Origin: CAVXGU01 sp963761615
GTDB taxonomy: Bacteria > Acidobacteriota > Vicinamibacteria > Vicinamibacterales > CAVVIG01
DNA length: 64,000 nt
Assembly (NCBI GenBank): GCA_963761615.1
Contig: CAVXGU010000003.1
Coordinates: forward strand, 682,001-746,000
Direction of reading: 5' to 3'
Shown here: in pieces, positions 46,412 through 54,547 of the stretch
Position numbering within the stretch: position 1 is the stretch's first letter
How the letters are laid out: each line of letters begins with the position of its first letter
Made by a program: the position numbers and the translations under genes
Notes under the pieces: generated by a model
What the model was told of the DNA's origin: nothing
The model's database searches: none
The model's input: only the letters and a program-made list of their open reading frames with translations

Positions 46412-47680
46412 ATGGCCGGGTTGTACCGGGCCCTGCCCGCCGAGGGCATCAAGATCGTCGTCGTGCTGTTCCTTTCGTTCCTGCTGGGCCTGGAGCGGGA
46501 GGAGCACAAGGCCAAATCCACCGAATACGCCTTCGGGGGCGTCCGCACGTTCCCCCTCATCGGCCTGATCGGCTACGCCACCGTCCTGGTGGGCGGCTCG
46601 GATCTCCTGCCCTTCGCCGCCGGCCTGATCGGAGTCGCCGGCTTCCTGCTTCTCGCGTACTGGCACAAGGTGCAGTCGTCCGGGTCGGCGGGGATCACCT
46701 CGGAGATGTCCGCGCTCACGACCTACCTCGTCGGGGCGCTGGTCTCCCGGAACCAGTTCTGGATCGCGACGACGCTGGCGGTGGCGGGCCTGTTCCTGCT
46801 GGCGCTGAAGAGCACCCTCGAGGGCCTGACCCGGCGCCTCGAGCCGGACGAGATCCTCACGTTCACGAAGTTCCTGCTCCTCACGGCGGTCATCCTGCCG
46901 ATCCTGCCGAACCAGGCGTTCGGGCCCGTGGCGATCAACCCCTTCGAGACCTGGCTCATCGTGGTCGCGGTGAGCGGCATCTCCTACGGCAGCTACGTGA
47001 TTCAGCGCCTGACCTCGGGGCAGGGCGGCATGCCGCTGGCCGCCGCGCTGGGCGGTGCGTACTCGTCGACCGTGACGACCGTCGCCTTGAGCCGGCGGGC
47101 CGCCGAAGAGCGACGGCCGCATCTGTTGTCGGGCAGCACGCTCATCGCTTCCGGCATGATGTACCTGCGGCTGGCCGCACTCATCGGGCTGTTCAACGCC
47201 GGGCTGCTCGCCGTGCTGGGGATGCCGTTCGTCGCCCTGGCGGTCGGCGCGCTCGTCGTGGGGTGGCTGTGGACCCGCCGATCGGACGAGGCCGCCCAGG
47301 CCGCCGTCCACCGGTTCGAGCCGCGCAATCCGCTCGAGCTGAAAGCGGCGCTGCTGTTCGCGCTCCTGTTCCTCGCGGTGCTCGTCCTGACGCACTTCGC
47401 ACTGCAGTACCTCGGCCACGGGGGCCTCTACGGGCTGGCGGCCATCATGGGGGTCACCGACGTCGATCCGTTCATCATGGGGCTGACGCAGGCCGGCGGC
47501 CACGCGACGGCGGTGTCGTCGGCCGCGGCCGCGATCGTGATCGCGGCGAGCAGCAACAACCTCGTGAAGGGCATCTACGCCTACATCTGGTCCGACCGCG
47601 AGACCGGACGGATGAGCCTGTCGCTGCTGGCGGCGCTCGCCGTGGCGGGCCTCGCGCCCCTCGTCTGGATTGCGCGCTGA
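46412..47680 (+). CDS. MgtC/SapB family membrane protein with DUF4010
   Basis: A 422-residue protein of about twelve helices. The N-terminal part has the MgtC pattern LSFLLGLEREEHKAK...GVRTFPLIGLIGYATVLVGG, and the C-terminal part (DUF4010) has GGAYSSTVTTVALSRRAAEE and GHATAVSSAAAAIVIAASSNNLVKGIYAY. Transport activity is not proven for the family; magnesium-related and other roles have been suggested. TACACT at 46398-46403 may be its -10 element, 8 bases before the ATG. Confidence 0.85.
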   Translation: MAGLYRALPAEGIKIVVVLFLSFLLGLEREEHKAKSTEYAFGGVRTFPLIGLIGYATVLVGGSDLLPFAAGLIGVAGFLLLAYWHKVQSSGSAGITSEMSALTTYLVGALVSRNQFWIATTLAVAGLFLLALKSTLEGLTRRLEPDEILTFTKFLLLTAVILPILPNQAFGPVAINPFETWLIVVAVSGISYGSYVIQRLTSGQGGMPLAAALGGAYSSTVTTVALSRRAAEERRPHLLSGSTLIASGMMYLRLAALIGLFNAGLLAVLGMPFVALAVGALVVGWLWTRRSDEAAQAAVHRFEPRNPLELKAALLFALLFLAVLVLTHFALQYLGHGGLYGLAAIMGVTDVDPFIMGLTQAGGHATAVSSAAAAIVIAASSNNLVKGIYAYIWSDRETGRMSLSLLAALAVAGLAPLVWIAR

Positions 47681-47694
47681 TCCCCCTGCGGCCA

Positions 47695-48567
47695 GTGGCG
47701 GACCATCGCACCGGCACGGTCGAGGTCGTCCTGGCGACCGTGCTGTTCTCGCTGAATCCGGTACTGTTCAGCCTGGTCGCGCTGCCGCCGCTCGAGATCC
47801 TGTGGCTGGTCAACGTGTGTGCCGTGGTGTCGATCGCCGCCGTCATCGTGTTCCAGAGGCGCACGGCCGAGGTCGCCGGCGCCGTCCGGGCGAACGGCGG
47901 GGCCCTCGCCCTTCTCGCGGTCGTGTTTTCGGCGAACAACCTGTTGTTCATCGACGCGATCAAGCTGACGACGATCGCACGCAGCGTGCTGACGCACTAC
48001 CTCGCACCGGTCTTCGTGTTCGTCATCGGTGTCCGGGCGCTCGGCGAGCACATCGGCCGCCGCGGGGTGATGGCCCTGACGCTGTCGCTCGCCGGGGCCG
48101 CCATCCTCGTGGCGCCGGCCCTGGCGCAGGGCGGCGGGCGGGACGCGCTCGGCATGGCGTGCGGCGTCGGGTCCGCAGTGCTGTTCGCTGCCGAGATCGT
48201 CGTGAAGAAACGTCTGGTGGCCGATCTGCCTGCCGTGCCGGTCGTGCTGATCTACATCGCCGGCTCGGTGGTCCTGCTGCTGCCCTTCGTCACGTGGGGT
48301 ACGGCCGGGCATGCCGGCGTCCGCGACCTCGTCATCGTCGCCCTCTCGGGGATCGTCGTCTCGGGCCTCGGCGTGAGCCTGTTCACGAGCGGCCTGACGC
48401 ACATCAGAGCCCAGCAGGCGAGCGTGATCAGCTACATCGAGCCGCTCGGGGCGATCCTGTGGGGCGGCCTGGTGCTCGGCCAGATGCTCGCGTTCGACAC
48501 CGTCCTCGGCGCCGTGCTCATCCTCGGCGGCACGGCGCTCGCGTCTCGGCCGGGGCCGCGAGGGTGA
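47695..48567 (+). CDS. EamA/DMT family transporter
   Basis: A 290-residue protein with ten predicted helices in two EamA repeats. The first includes FSLNPVLFSLVALPPLEILWL and the second SVISYIEPLGAILWGGLVLGQML, the family's repeated signature. Such carriers export or import amino acids, nucleotide sugars or other small metabolites; the substrate is unknown. The GTG at 47695 begins 14 bases after the preceding transporter gene, so the two may be cotranscribed. Confidence 0.85.
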   Translation: MADHRTGTVEVVLATVLFSLNPVLFSLVALPPLEILWLVNVCAVVSIAAVIVFQRRTAEVAGAVRANGGALALLAVVFSANNLLFIDAIKLTTIARSVLTHYLAPVFVFVIGVRALGEHIGRRGVMALTLSLAGAAILVAPALAQGGGRDALGMACGVGSAVLFAAEIVVKKRLVADLPAVPVVLIYIAGSVVLLLPFVTWGTAGHAGVRDLVIVALSGIVVSGLGVSLFTSGLTHIRAQQASVISYIEPLGAILWGGLVLGQMLAFDTVLGAVLILGGTALASRPGPRG

Positions 48568-48573
48568 GTCGGG

Positions 48574-48579
48574 CATAAT
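48574..48579 (+). promoter_or_regulatory. -10 element of the AttEFGH-like operon
   Basis: CATAAT, five of six consensus bases, ends 6 bases before the GTG at 48586. The transcript would begin at the start codon. No clear -35 is seen. Confidence 0.4.
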
Positions 48580-48585
48580 CGGCTG

Positions 48586-49446
48586 GTGGGGCTGTCCAGA
48601 CGTGTCCGCGCCGCCGCGCTGGCCGCCGCCGCGATGGCGGCGTTCGCGGTCGCGGCCCGAGCGGCGGATCCGCTGCCCGGGGTCCTGCTGTCGCGGCAGC
48701 TCGTCGAGCGCGCGCACGTGCGGGTCGGCGACACGGTGACCTTTTCGTCCGATCCGGCCGGGGCCCGTGCCTCACGCTTCCGCGTTGCCGGCGTCTACGA
48801 GCCGACGCCGGACCCGATGAAGTTCAACGTGCCGCGATACGAGGCGTGGTTCCACCTGCCGGATCTCGTCGCGCTCACAGCCGATGGCTCGGACCCGCAG
48901 GCATCCGAGTCGGTCACCGCCATCAACGTGAAGCTCGCGGACCCGTCCACGGTCGGTGGATTCTCGGCGGACGTGTCGCGCCGGGCCATCGGCCTCGCGG
49001 TGCGCCCGACCGCGCGCCAGCCCGAGGGCGATCCGTTTGCCGTGCTCGAGCGCTTTCACATGGCGATCGCGGCGGTCACCGTCGCCGGCAGCGCGGCGTT
49101 CCTCCTGGCGCTGATGGTGATCCGCGCCGAGGAGCGGCGCGACATCGTCGGGATGCTGCGGCTCATCGGCGTCTCCCGCCGGTCGATCGTCCTCGAGATT
49201 CTGCTGGAGGGGCTCGTCGTCGCCGGCGTCGGCGCCGCGATTGGCGTGGGGCTCGCCGTGGCGTCGCAGTACGGGATCAACCAGTTCTTCCAGGCCCGGT
49301 ACGACACGCCGCTCGTGTTCGTCCGCGTCACGCCGTCGATTGCGCTCAAGTGCCTCGCGGTCTCGCTGCCGATCGGCGTGGTGACGGGCGCCGCCGCCGC
49401 GTGGATGCTGGTGCGCCGGCCGCCCGCGGGGCTGGTGCGCCGATGA
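48586..49446 (+). CDS. ABC transporter permease, FtsX type (short)
   Basis: A 286-residue protein. A hydrophobic N-terminus (about 8-26) is followed by a periplasmic MacB_PCD-like segment (VRVGDTVTFSSDPAG...FRVAGVYEP) and three FtsX helices (FLLALMVIRAEERRDIVGMLRLIGVSRRSIVLEILLEGL). It is shorter than usual because the N-terminal part of the periplasmic domain is reduced. It is the first gene of a five-gene overlapping operon resembling Agrobacterium attEFGH. Confidence 0.82.
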   Translation: MGLSRRVRAAALAAAAMAAFAVAARAADPLPGVLLSRQLVERAHVRVGDTVTFSSDPAGARASRFRVAGVYEPTPDPMKFNVPRYEAWFHLPDLVALTADGSDPQASESVTAINVKLADPSTVGGFSADVSRRAIGLAVRPTARQPEGDPFAVLERFHMAIAAVTVAGSAAFLLALMVIRAEERRDIVGMLRLIGVSRRSIVLEILLEGLVVAGVGAAIGVGLAVASQYGINQFFQARYDTPLVFVRVTPSIALKCLAVSLPIGVVTGAAAAWMLVRRPPAGLVRR

Positions 49447-50651
49447 CGGGTCTCGCGCTCGCCAGGCGCACGGCCGCGCGATACCGTGCGCGGACGGTGC
49501 TCGCGGTCGCCGGCGTCACGGTGATCGGCGCGCTCAACTTCGACATGCTCCTGCTCTCGCACGGGCTCGTGCTCTCCTTCGCCGACATGATTCGCAGCAC
49601 CGGCTTCGACGTCCGGGTGGCCGCCGGCAGCGGGCTTCCCGCGCTCCGCCTGCCGATCGACCATGCGGCCCGCCTCGTGGAGGAGGTCCGTCGCCTGCCG
49701 GAGGTCCGGGACGCGGCGATGCTCCAGGACGATCGCGGCACCCTCACGATCCCGGGTCACGGCGGGCGGGGCGTGACCGTGATCGGGGCCAGCGCGTCCT
49801 CCATCCCGCCGGGCTGGCGGATCGTCGACGGCCGGAACTTCTCGGCCAGCGACTCGAGCGCCACGCCGCCGCTCGTCGTCACGCGGCAGATCGCGGAGCA
49901 GTTCGGCGTCGCACCGGGGGCGATGCTCCGCCTGCGCGTCAACGGCGGGCCCGAGGACGCCGCGCTGCCGCCGGTACCCTGTCGCGTCGTCGGCGTGGCC
50001 GACTTCGCCTTCGAGACCACCGACGAGCTGACGGTCGCGACGAGCGTCGGCGGGTTCCGGACGCTGCACGGCGGCCAGGTCGAGGACGATGCGGACGCCG
50101 TGCTGGCCGCGTCTCGCCCCGGCGCGGGCGTCGACGCGGCCGTGGCGGCCATTGCGAAGCTCCGGCCGGACCTCCACGTGTATTCGAACGCCGAGCTGGT
50201 GCAGGAGTTCAACGAGAACGGCTTCGCCTACTTCCGGCAGATCTCGCTCGTGCTGTCGATCACGACGGCGCTGTTCACGTTCCTGCTCGTGGCGGTGCTC
50301 CTGACGGTCTCGGCGAACCAGCGGCTCGGCGAGATCGCCGCCCTGCGGGCGATCGGCATCGCGCGACGGCGTGTGGCGGCCATGCTGCTCTGGGAATCGG
50401 CGCTGCTGGTCGGCGTGGGCGGGATCGCCGCGCTGCCCGTCGGAGGCGTCCTCGCGGTCGTGCTCGACGACATTCTTCGCGGCATGCCCGGTCTGCCCGC
50501 GCGCCTGCACTTCTTCGTGTTCGAGCCGAGGGCCCTCGTCCTGCACGCGGCGCTGCTCGCGGCCACGGCGGTCGCCGCCGCGGCGTACCCGATGCGTCTG
50601 GCGATGAGCCTCCCGATCGCCTCGACCCTCCGGCGCGAGGTCGTGTCGTGA
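49443..50651 (+). CDS. ABC transporter permease, FtsX type
   Basis: A 402-residue permease with the N-terminal helix ARTVLAVAGVTVIGALNFDMLLLS, a full periplasmic domain, and three C-terminal FtsX helices (LLVAVLLTVSANQRLGEIAALRAIGIARRRVAAMLLWESALLV). It overlaps the upstream permease and the downstream ATPase genes by 4 bases each, indicating tight coupling of a heteromeric transporter. Confidence 0.88.
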   Translation: MTGLALARRTAARYRARTVLAVAGVTVIGALNFDMLLLSHGLVLSFADMIRSTGFDVRVAAGSGLPALRLPIDHAARLVEEVRRLPEVRDAAMLQDDRGTLTIPGHGGRGVTVIGASASSIPPGWRIVDGRNFSASDSSATPPLVVTRQIAEQFGVAPGAMLRLRVNGGPEDAALPPVPCRVVGVADFAFETTDELTVATSVGGFRTLHGGQVEDDADAVLAASRPGAGVDAAVAAIAKLRPDLHVYSNAELVQEFNENGFAYFRQISLVLSITTALFTFLLVAVLLTVSANQRLGEIAALRAIGIARRRVAAMLLWESALLVGVGGIAALPVGGVLAVVLDDILRGMPGLPARLHFFVFEPRALVLHAALLAATAVAAAAYPMRLAMSLPIASTLRREVVS

Positions 50652-51319
50652 CGATCATCGACGCCCGCGGCATCCGCCGCGTCTTCCCGATGCCCGCCGG
50701 CGACGTCGAGGCGGTGCGGGACGTGTCGATCCAGGTCGACGCCGGCGCCTACATCGCCATCACCGGACCCTCCGGATGCGGGAAGTCGACGCTCCTGCAG
50801 ATCCTCGGCTGCGTCGACGTGCCGACCAGCGGCTCGCTGGTGTTCGAAGGGCGCGACGTCGGCCGGTTGAACGAGGACCAGCGGAGCCGCATCCGCCTCC
50901 GCCGCGTCGGCTTCGTGTTCCAGCGCTTCTTCCTGCTGCCCATGCTCACCGCCTGGGAGAACGTCGAGCTGCCGCAGTCGGAAGCCGGCGTGTCCGCCGC
51001 CGACCGAAGGGCGAGGACGCGCGAGCTGCTGGACTACGTCGGGCTCGGCGACCGCGTCGATCACCTGCCGTCGCAGCTCTCGGGGGGCGAGATGCAGCGC
51101 GTGGCGATCGCGCGCGCCCTCGCGAACCGCCCCGCGCTCGTGCTCGCCGACGAGCCCACGGGCGAGCTGGACGAGCAGACCGGCGATCACGTGGCCGACC
51201 TGTTCGACCGCGTCAACCGGGACGGCACGGCCATCGTGGTCGTCACTCACAATCCGGAACTGGCCGCGCGGGCGCGGGTGCGGCTCGCCATGCGCAGCGG
51301 CGCGATCGAGCAGGCATGA
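50648..51319 (+). CDS. ABC transporter ATP-binding protein (LolD/MacB type)
   Basis: A 223-residue ATPase with Walker A GPSGCGKST, Q-loop FVFQRFFLLPMLTAWENVELP, signature LSGGEMQRVAIARAL and Walker B LVLADEPTGELDEQT. It is typical of the ATPases that energise FtsX-type permeases in mechanotransmission or lipoprotein release. It sits between the second permease and the AttH-like gene, with 4-base overlaps on both sides. Confidence 0.92.
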   Translation: MTIIDARGIRRVFPMPAGDVEAVRDVSIQVDAGAYIAITGPSGCGKSTLLQILGCVDVPTSGSLVFEGRDVGRLNEDQRSRIRLRRVGFVFQRFFLLPMLTAWENVELPQSEAGVSAADRRARTRELLDYVGLGDRVDHLPSQLSGGEMQRVAIARALANRPALVLADEPTGELDEQTGDHVADLFDRVNRDGTAIVVVTHNPELAARARVRLAMRSGAIEQA

Positions 51320-52722
51320 TCGTCCGGCTGGCGATCCGCTCGCTCGCCACGCGCCCGGTTCGCACCGTCGTGCTCGCCCTCGGCTTCGGCCTCGGCATCG
51401 GGGTGATGGCCATCCTCCTCGGCGTCGGCGAGGTCATCCTCGAGCAGTCGCTCTCGCCCGCCCTCCAGGGGGGCGGCGACGCGGTGATTGCCGGCGCCGG
51501 CGGGTCGGTGGACAACGCGCGGTTCGTGCTGTCGAGCGTGCTCGGCGGCGGGGGCCTGCGGTCACAGATCGCGGCCGCGGCGCCGTCGAAGCGGGCGACG
51601 CTGTACTTGATCACGCCCCAGAAGGCATGGCCCGTCGTGGCGCACGGCGGTGTGCCGAGCCTCGAACGGGCCGTCGGCGACCCGGAGCTCGCCCGCGTGC
51701 CCGGCTGGACCGACACGCAAGCCGATCGCGGGTGGGTCGACCCGGATCCGGCGGCCGTGCTGCGGGCCATGGATCGTTTCCATCCCGAGCCCGATGTCCC
51801 GGAATTCGCGTCGTCGTGGGCCGAGTGGCTCTACTTCAATGGCAGGACCCCGGACGGCGGCACGCGCTTCTATCTGACCTTCCTGGTGGGGCCCGAGACG
51901 GCCGGCCACGAGCGCTCGGCCGGGGTCCGCCTCCAGCTGGATCGCGAGGGGCGCACCTCGAGCTACTCGGCCGCGGCGCAGGTCGACGCTCGCGACGTCC
52001 TCGACCACGCGCCCGACCTGGACATCGGAGCGAACCACGTGCGCCTCCAGGGACTGCAGTACCGGATCACGCTGGACCTGCACGACGAAGGTGGCCGCGG
52101 CTCGGGCGCCAGCGGTACGCTCGTCCTCGATGCGGCGCCGGGCGGCCGGCTGCGCTCGCTGCCGCCGACCGCGATCGCGGGCGCGCGCGGCTGGGAGTCG
52201 GGATACGTGGTGCCGGCGCTGTCGGCGGACGTGCAGGGGTCGCTCGATGTGGACGGGACGCGGGTGGCGCTCGACGGCAGCGGCTATCACGACCACAACT
52301 GGGGCTTCTGGCGCGGCGTTCACTGGCAGTGGGGCCAGGTGGCGCACGACGGGCTCTCGTTCGTCTACGGACGGGTCTTTCCGCCGCCCAGCGTGGCGGA
52401 CGCCTCGCGGCTCCCGGGCTTTCTCGGGGTGCTCGGCGAGAACGGCCCGCTCGGCGTCTCGACCAACGTGACCATCACCGAGCACGACGATGGCGGCAGC
52501 CCGACGGGTGTCGACGTGCGAGCGCGAGGGCGCGACCTGAACGTGCGGCTCCAGTTGTCGGTGGATCGGACCGTGAAGAGTGCGCGCGGTCCGCGGGGAA
52601 CCGGGCCGGACATGACGTTTCTGCAGCTCGGCGGCACCTATCACGTGTCGGGGACCGCCGGCGGCCGCGACGTCGACTTCGCCGCGCGCGGCGCCGCCGA
52701 GACGTTCCGGGAGACACCGTGA
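51316..52722 (+). CDS. AttH/CrtC-like lipocalin-fold protein with FtsX-type N-terminal helix
   Basis: A 468-residue protein. The first 45 residues (LAIRSLATRPVRTVVLALGFGLGIGVMAILLG) look like the first helix of an FtsX permease. From about residue 125 (FPEPDVPEFASSWAEWLYFNG-like region) it is an AttH/carotenoid 1,2-hydratase-type double lipocalin domain with the hallmark GYHDHNWGFWRGVHWQWGQ. Such proteins bind hydrophobic molecules and some are hydratases. The gene overlaps the ATPase gene upstream and the DUF1697 gene downstream. The anchor suggests it hands a lipid-like substrate to or from the transporter. Confidence 0.8.
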   Translation: MIVRLAIRSLATRPVRTVVLALGFGLGIGVMAILLGVGEVILEQSLSPALQGGGDAVIAGAGGSVDNARFVLSSVLGGGGLRSQIAAAAPSKRATLYLITPQKAWPVVAHGGVPSLERAVGDPELARVPGWTDTQADRGWVDPDPAAVLRAMDRFHPEPDVPEFASSWAEWLYFNGRTPDGGTRFYLTFLVGPETAGHERSAGVRLQLDREGRTSSYSAAAQVDARDVLDHAPDLDIGANHVRLQGLQYRITLDLHDEGGRGSGASGTLVLDAAPGGRLRSLPPTAIAGARGWESGYVVPALSADVQGSLDVDGTRVALDGSGYHDHNWGFWRGVHWQWGQVAHDGLSFVYGRVFPPPSVADASRLPGFLGVLGENGPLGVSTNVTITEHDDGGSPTGVDVRARGRDLNVRLQLSVDRTVKSARGPRGTGPDMTFLQLGGTYHVSGTAGGRDVDFAARGAAETFRETP

Positions 52723-53261
52723 CGACCTACATCGGGCTGCTGCGGGCCGTGAACGTGGCCGGGCACAACCCCGTCTCCATGGGGGATCTCCGCGACCTCC
52801 TGGCGCGGCTGGGCCTGGGCGATGCCCGCACGCTGCTGCAGAGCGGCAACGTCGTCTTCCGGAGCCGCGAGATCCGCGCGACCGGCCTGGAGCGCCTCCT
52901 CGAGGCAGGGGCGGCGGAGCATCTCGGCCTGGACACGGATTTCTTCGTGCGAAGCGCCGGGGAGTGGCGGTCCGCGGTGGACCGCAATCCGTTTCCCGAT
53001 GCCGCCCGGCACGACCCCGCCCGGCTCGCGCTCGTCGTCCTGAAGCGCGCGCCCGCCGCCCCGGCCGTGGAGGCGCTCGCAGCCGGCATCAAGGGGCGCG
53101 AGAGGCTCCGCGCCGATGGACGCCACCTCTACGTGGTGTATCCGGACGGCATGGGCCGGTCGCGTCTGAACGCGTCGGCCATCGAGCGGGCGCTCGGCGC
53201 GCGTGGGACCGCGCGCAACTGGAACACCGTCCTCAAGCTCGCGGCCCTCGCCGGGGCATGA
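52719..53261 (+). CDS. DUF1697 family protein
   Basis: A 180-residue protein with the family start YIGLLRAVNVAGHNPVSMGDLRDLLARLG, then TLLQSGNVVFRS and a C-terminal GRSRLNASAIERALG...ARNWNTVLKLAAL. Members are small cytosolic alpha/beta proteins of unknown function. The GTG start overlaps the AttH-like stop, so it is expressed with the ABC operon, though the family is usually found alone. Confidence 0.88.
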   Translation: MTTYIGLLRAVNVAGHNPVSMGDLRDLLARLGLGDARTLLQSGNVVFRSREIRATGLERLLEAGAAEHLGLDTDFFVRSAGEWRSAVDRNPFPDAARHDPARLALVVLKRAPAAPAVEALAAGIKGRERLRADGRHLYVVYPDGMGRSRLNASAIERALGARGTARNWNTVLKLAALAGA

Positions 53262-53271
53262 CGCCCCGGCC

Positions 53272-53895
53272 TCACTTGCGCGAAATCAGCGGGTGCGGCT
53301 CGAAGTGATACGCGACGTGCACCGTGAAGGTGGCGAGCGTGTCGTGCCCGGAGCCTCCACGCGTGATGAAGGTGGCGTCGACTGCGGGGCGAATCGCCAG
53401 GTGCCGGGTCAGGTACACGTTCACGCCGCCGCCCACCGTGAACGATGGATCGGTGAAGACCTGCCTGACGCCGAGCAGGTGTCCCTGACCCATCCGGAGG
53501 CGGTAGAAGGCGGGAACGTCGACCGCGCCGGCTCCGAACGACGCGCGGAAGAAGCCGACACCGGCCTCGACGAAGGGCACGGCACCGTGCGGATGCGTCA
53601 GCGCGGCCTGCAGGCGCAGATCCGCCCCGAACGCGTCCGAGGCGTGGCCGCGATCGAACCACTGGCCGCTCGCCTCGACGCCGATCTGCGGCGTGATCTC
53701 CCAGCCGAAGGCGCCGCCGAGCACGCCGGACGTCCTCGAGGCGTCACGGGCGGTGCCGCCGAAGACGTTGATGGTCGTGCCGTGGGTCCAGGCGTTCGTC
53801 GCGGCCGGCGGCTGGGCCGCGGCCTGCGCGGCGAGTCCGGGGCCGAGCCCGGAGAGGACGAGTACGAACAGCGAACGACGAAAGCGGCGAGTCAT
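53272..53895 (-). CDS. Small outer membrane beta-barrel protein
   Basis: A 207-residue protein; the start at 53895 follows AAGGAG at good distance. A signal peptide (MTRRFRRSLFVLVLSGLGPGLAAQA) is followed by alternating strands such as INVFGGTARD, IGVEASGQWFDRG and FTVGGGVNVYLTRHLAIRPAVDATF. It is of the OmpW/opacity type by pattern. The last residues (HPLISRK) lack the usual C-terminal aromatic. It is convergent with DUF1697. Confidence 0.72.
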   Translation of the reverse strand: MTRRFRRSLFVLVLSGLGPGLAAQAAAQPPAATNAWTHGTTINVFGGTARDASRTSGVLGGAFGWEITPQIGVEASGQWFDRGHASDAFGADLRLQAALTHPHGAVPFVEAGVGFFRASFGAGAVDVPAFYRLRMGQGHLLGVRQVFTDPSFTVGGGVNVYLTRHLAIRPAVDATFITRGGSGHDTLATFTVHVAYHFEPHPLISRK

Positions 53896-54165
53896 AGCTA
53901 CTCCTTGCCCCAAGGTCAGCTATGCAACCTTGCTGCTCACTCGCGGACGGGGATTTGACGCCGGTTCTCGAGCTGGCGTGAGGCGCGCTGCCGGTATTCC
54001 GTCGGGTGGACGATCGCGCGGGGCGCGTTCCCGCTGGGCCGATCCCCGGCCGTACGGCCGGGCGTCGGCAGCATGAGCGCAGGATCAGGAGACGGAAGGG
54101 CGTCCCGGACGAGGTCGCGTCCGGGCGCGGTCGATTGCCGGAGTGGAGTATCGAGCCGGAACCGA

Positions 54166-54282
54166 CTATCGTGCGACCGAAGCGAGCAGCCAGCCGACGG
54201 CGACGAGCGACGCGGCGGCCACGACCCACCAGAAACGGAGGCAGAGGGCGGCGACATCGTAGCGATCGAGACGATCCCGCAT
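54166..54282 (-). CDS. Small single-pass membrane protein
   Basis: A 38-residue frame beginning MRDRLDRYDVAALCLRF, then WWVVAAASLVAVGWLLASVAR. The first third is charged and the rest forms one hydrophobic helix ending in Arg. The length and layout are like small transport-associated peptides such as KdpF, but I see no specific match. It lies between the beta-barrel gene and the c-di-AMP riboswitch, divergent from kimA. GAGG is present but only one base from the ATG. The rest of the gap (53896-54165 and 54283-54370) shows nothing I can name. Confidence 0.4.
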   Translation of the reverse strand: MRDRLDRYDVAALCLRFWWVVAAASLVAVGWLLASVAR

Positions 54283-54370
54283 ACCTCGACGCTAGCGCCC
54301 GGTGCCTGACGACGGGCTGGAAAAGCCCTGAAGAATCCCTTAAAGCGCCCCGCCTCCCCCCGGGACGCTG

Positions 54371-54376
54371 TAAGAT
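54371..54376 (+). promoter_or_regulatory. -10 element upstream of the riboswitch
   Basis: TAAGAT lies about 12 bases before the 5' boundary of the riboswitch, so transcription would begin near 54383. No clear -35 is visible. Confidence 0.35.
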
Positions 54377-54387
54377 TGGCCGGAGGA

Positions 54388-54536
54388 GAGGCCTAGATCC
54401 GCCCGGCACCGGGCGGTACGGGGGACCCAGACGGCCGCTGCGGGACGAGGCGGCGGCCAGGGGCGCATCCGGGCGTTCGTGAGAGCCCGGTAGAGGACTT
54501 CCAACCTCGAGCCCGTCAGCTAACCCCGTCGGCCGT
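54388..54536 (+). ncRNA. c-di-AMP riboswitch (ydaO-yuaA type)
   Basis: Matches the conserved blocks of the ydaO class: AGGCCTAGATCC at the 5' side (54389-54400), GGGGGACCCAGAC (54420-54432), a central hairpin arm, and the most conserved block, CCCGTCAGCTAACCCCGTCGGCC, split here as 54512-54534. The outer GGCC strands (54391-54393 region and 54531-54534) can pair to close the fold. The ribosome binding site GGAGG (54538-54542) follows at once, so ligand binding could act on translation or termination. The class represses potassium importers at high c-di-AMP. Confidence 0.88.
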
Positions 54537-54547
54537 TGGAGGCACCT

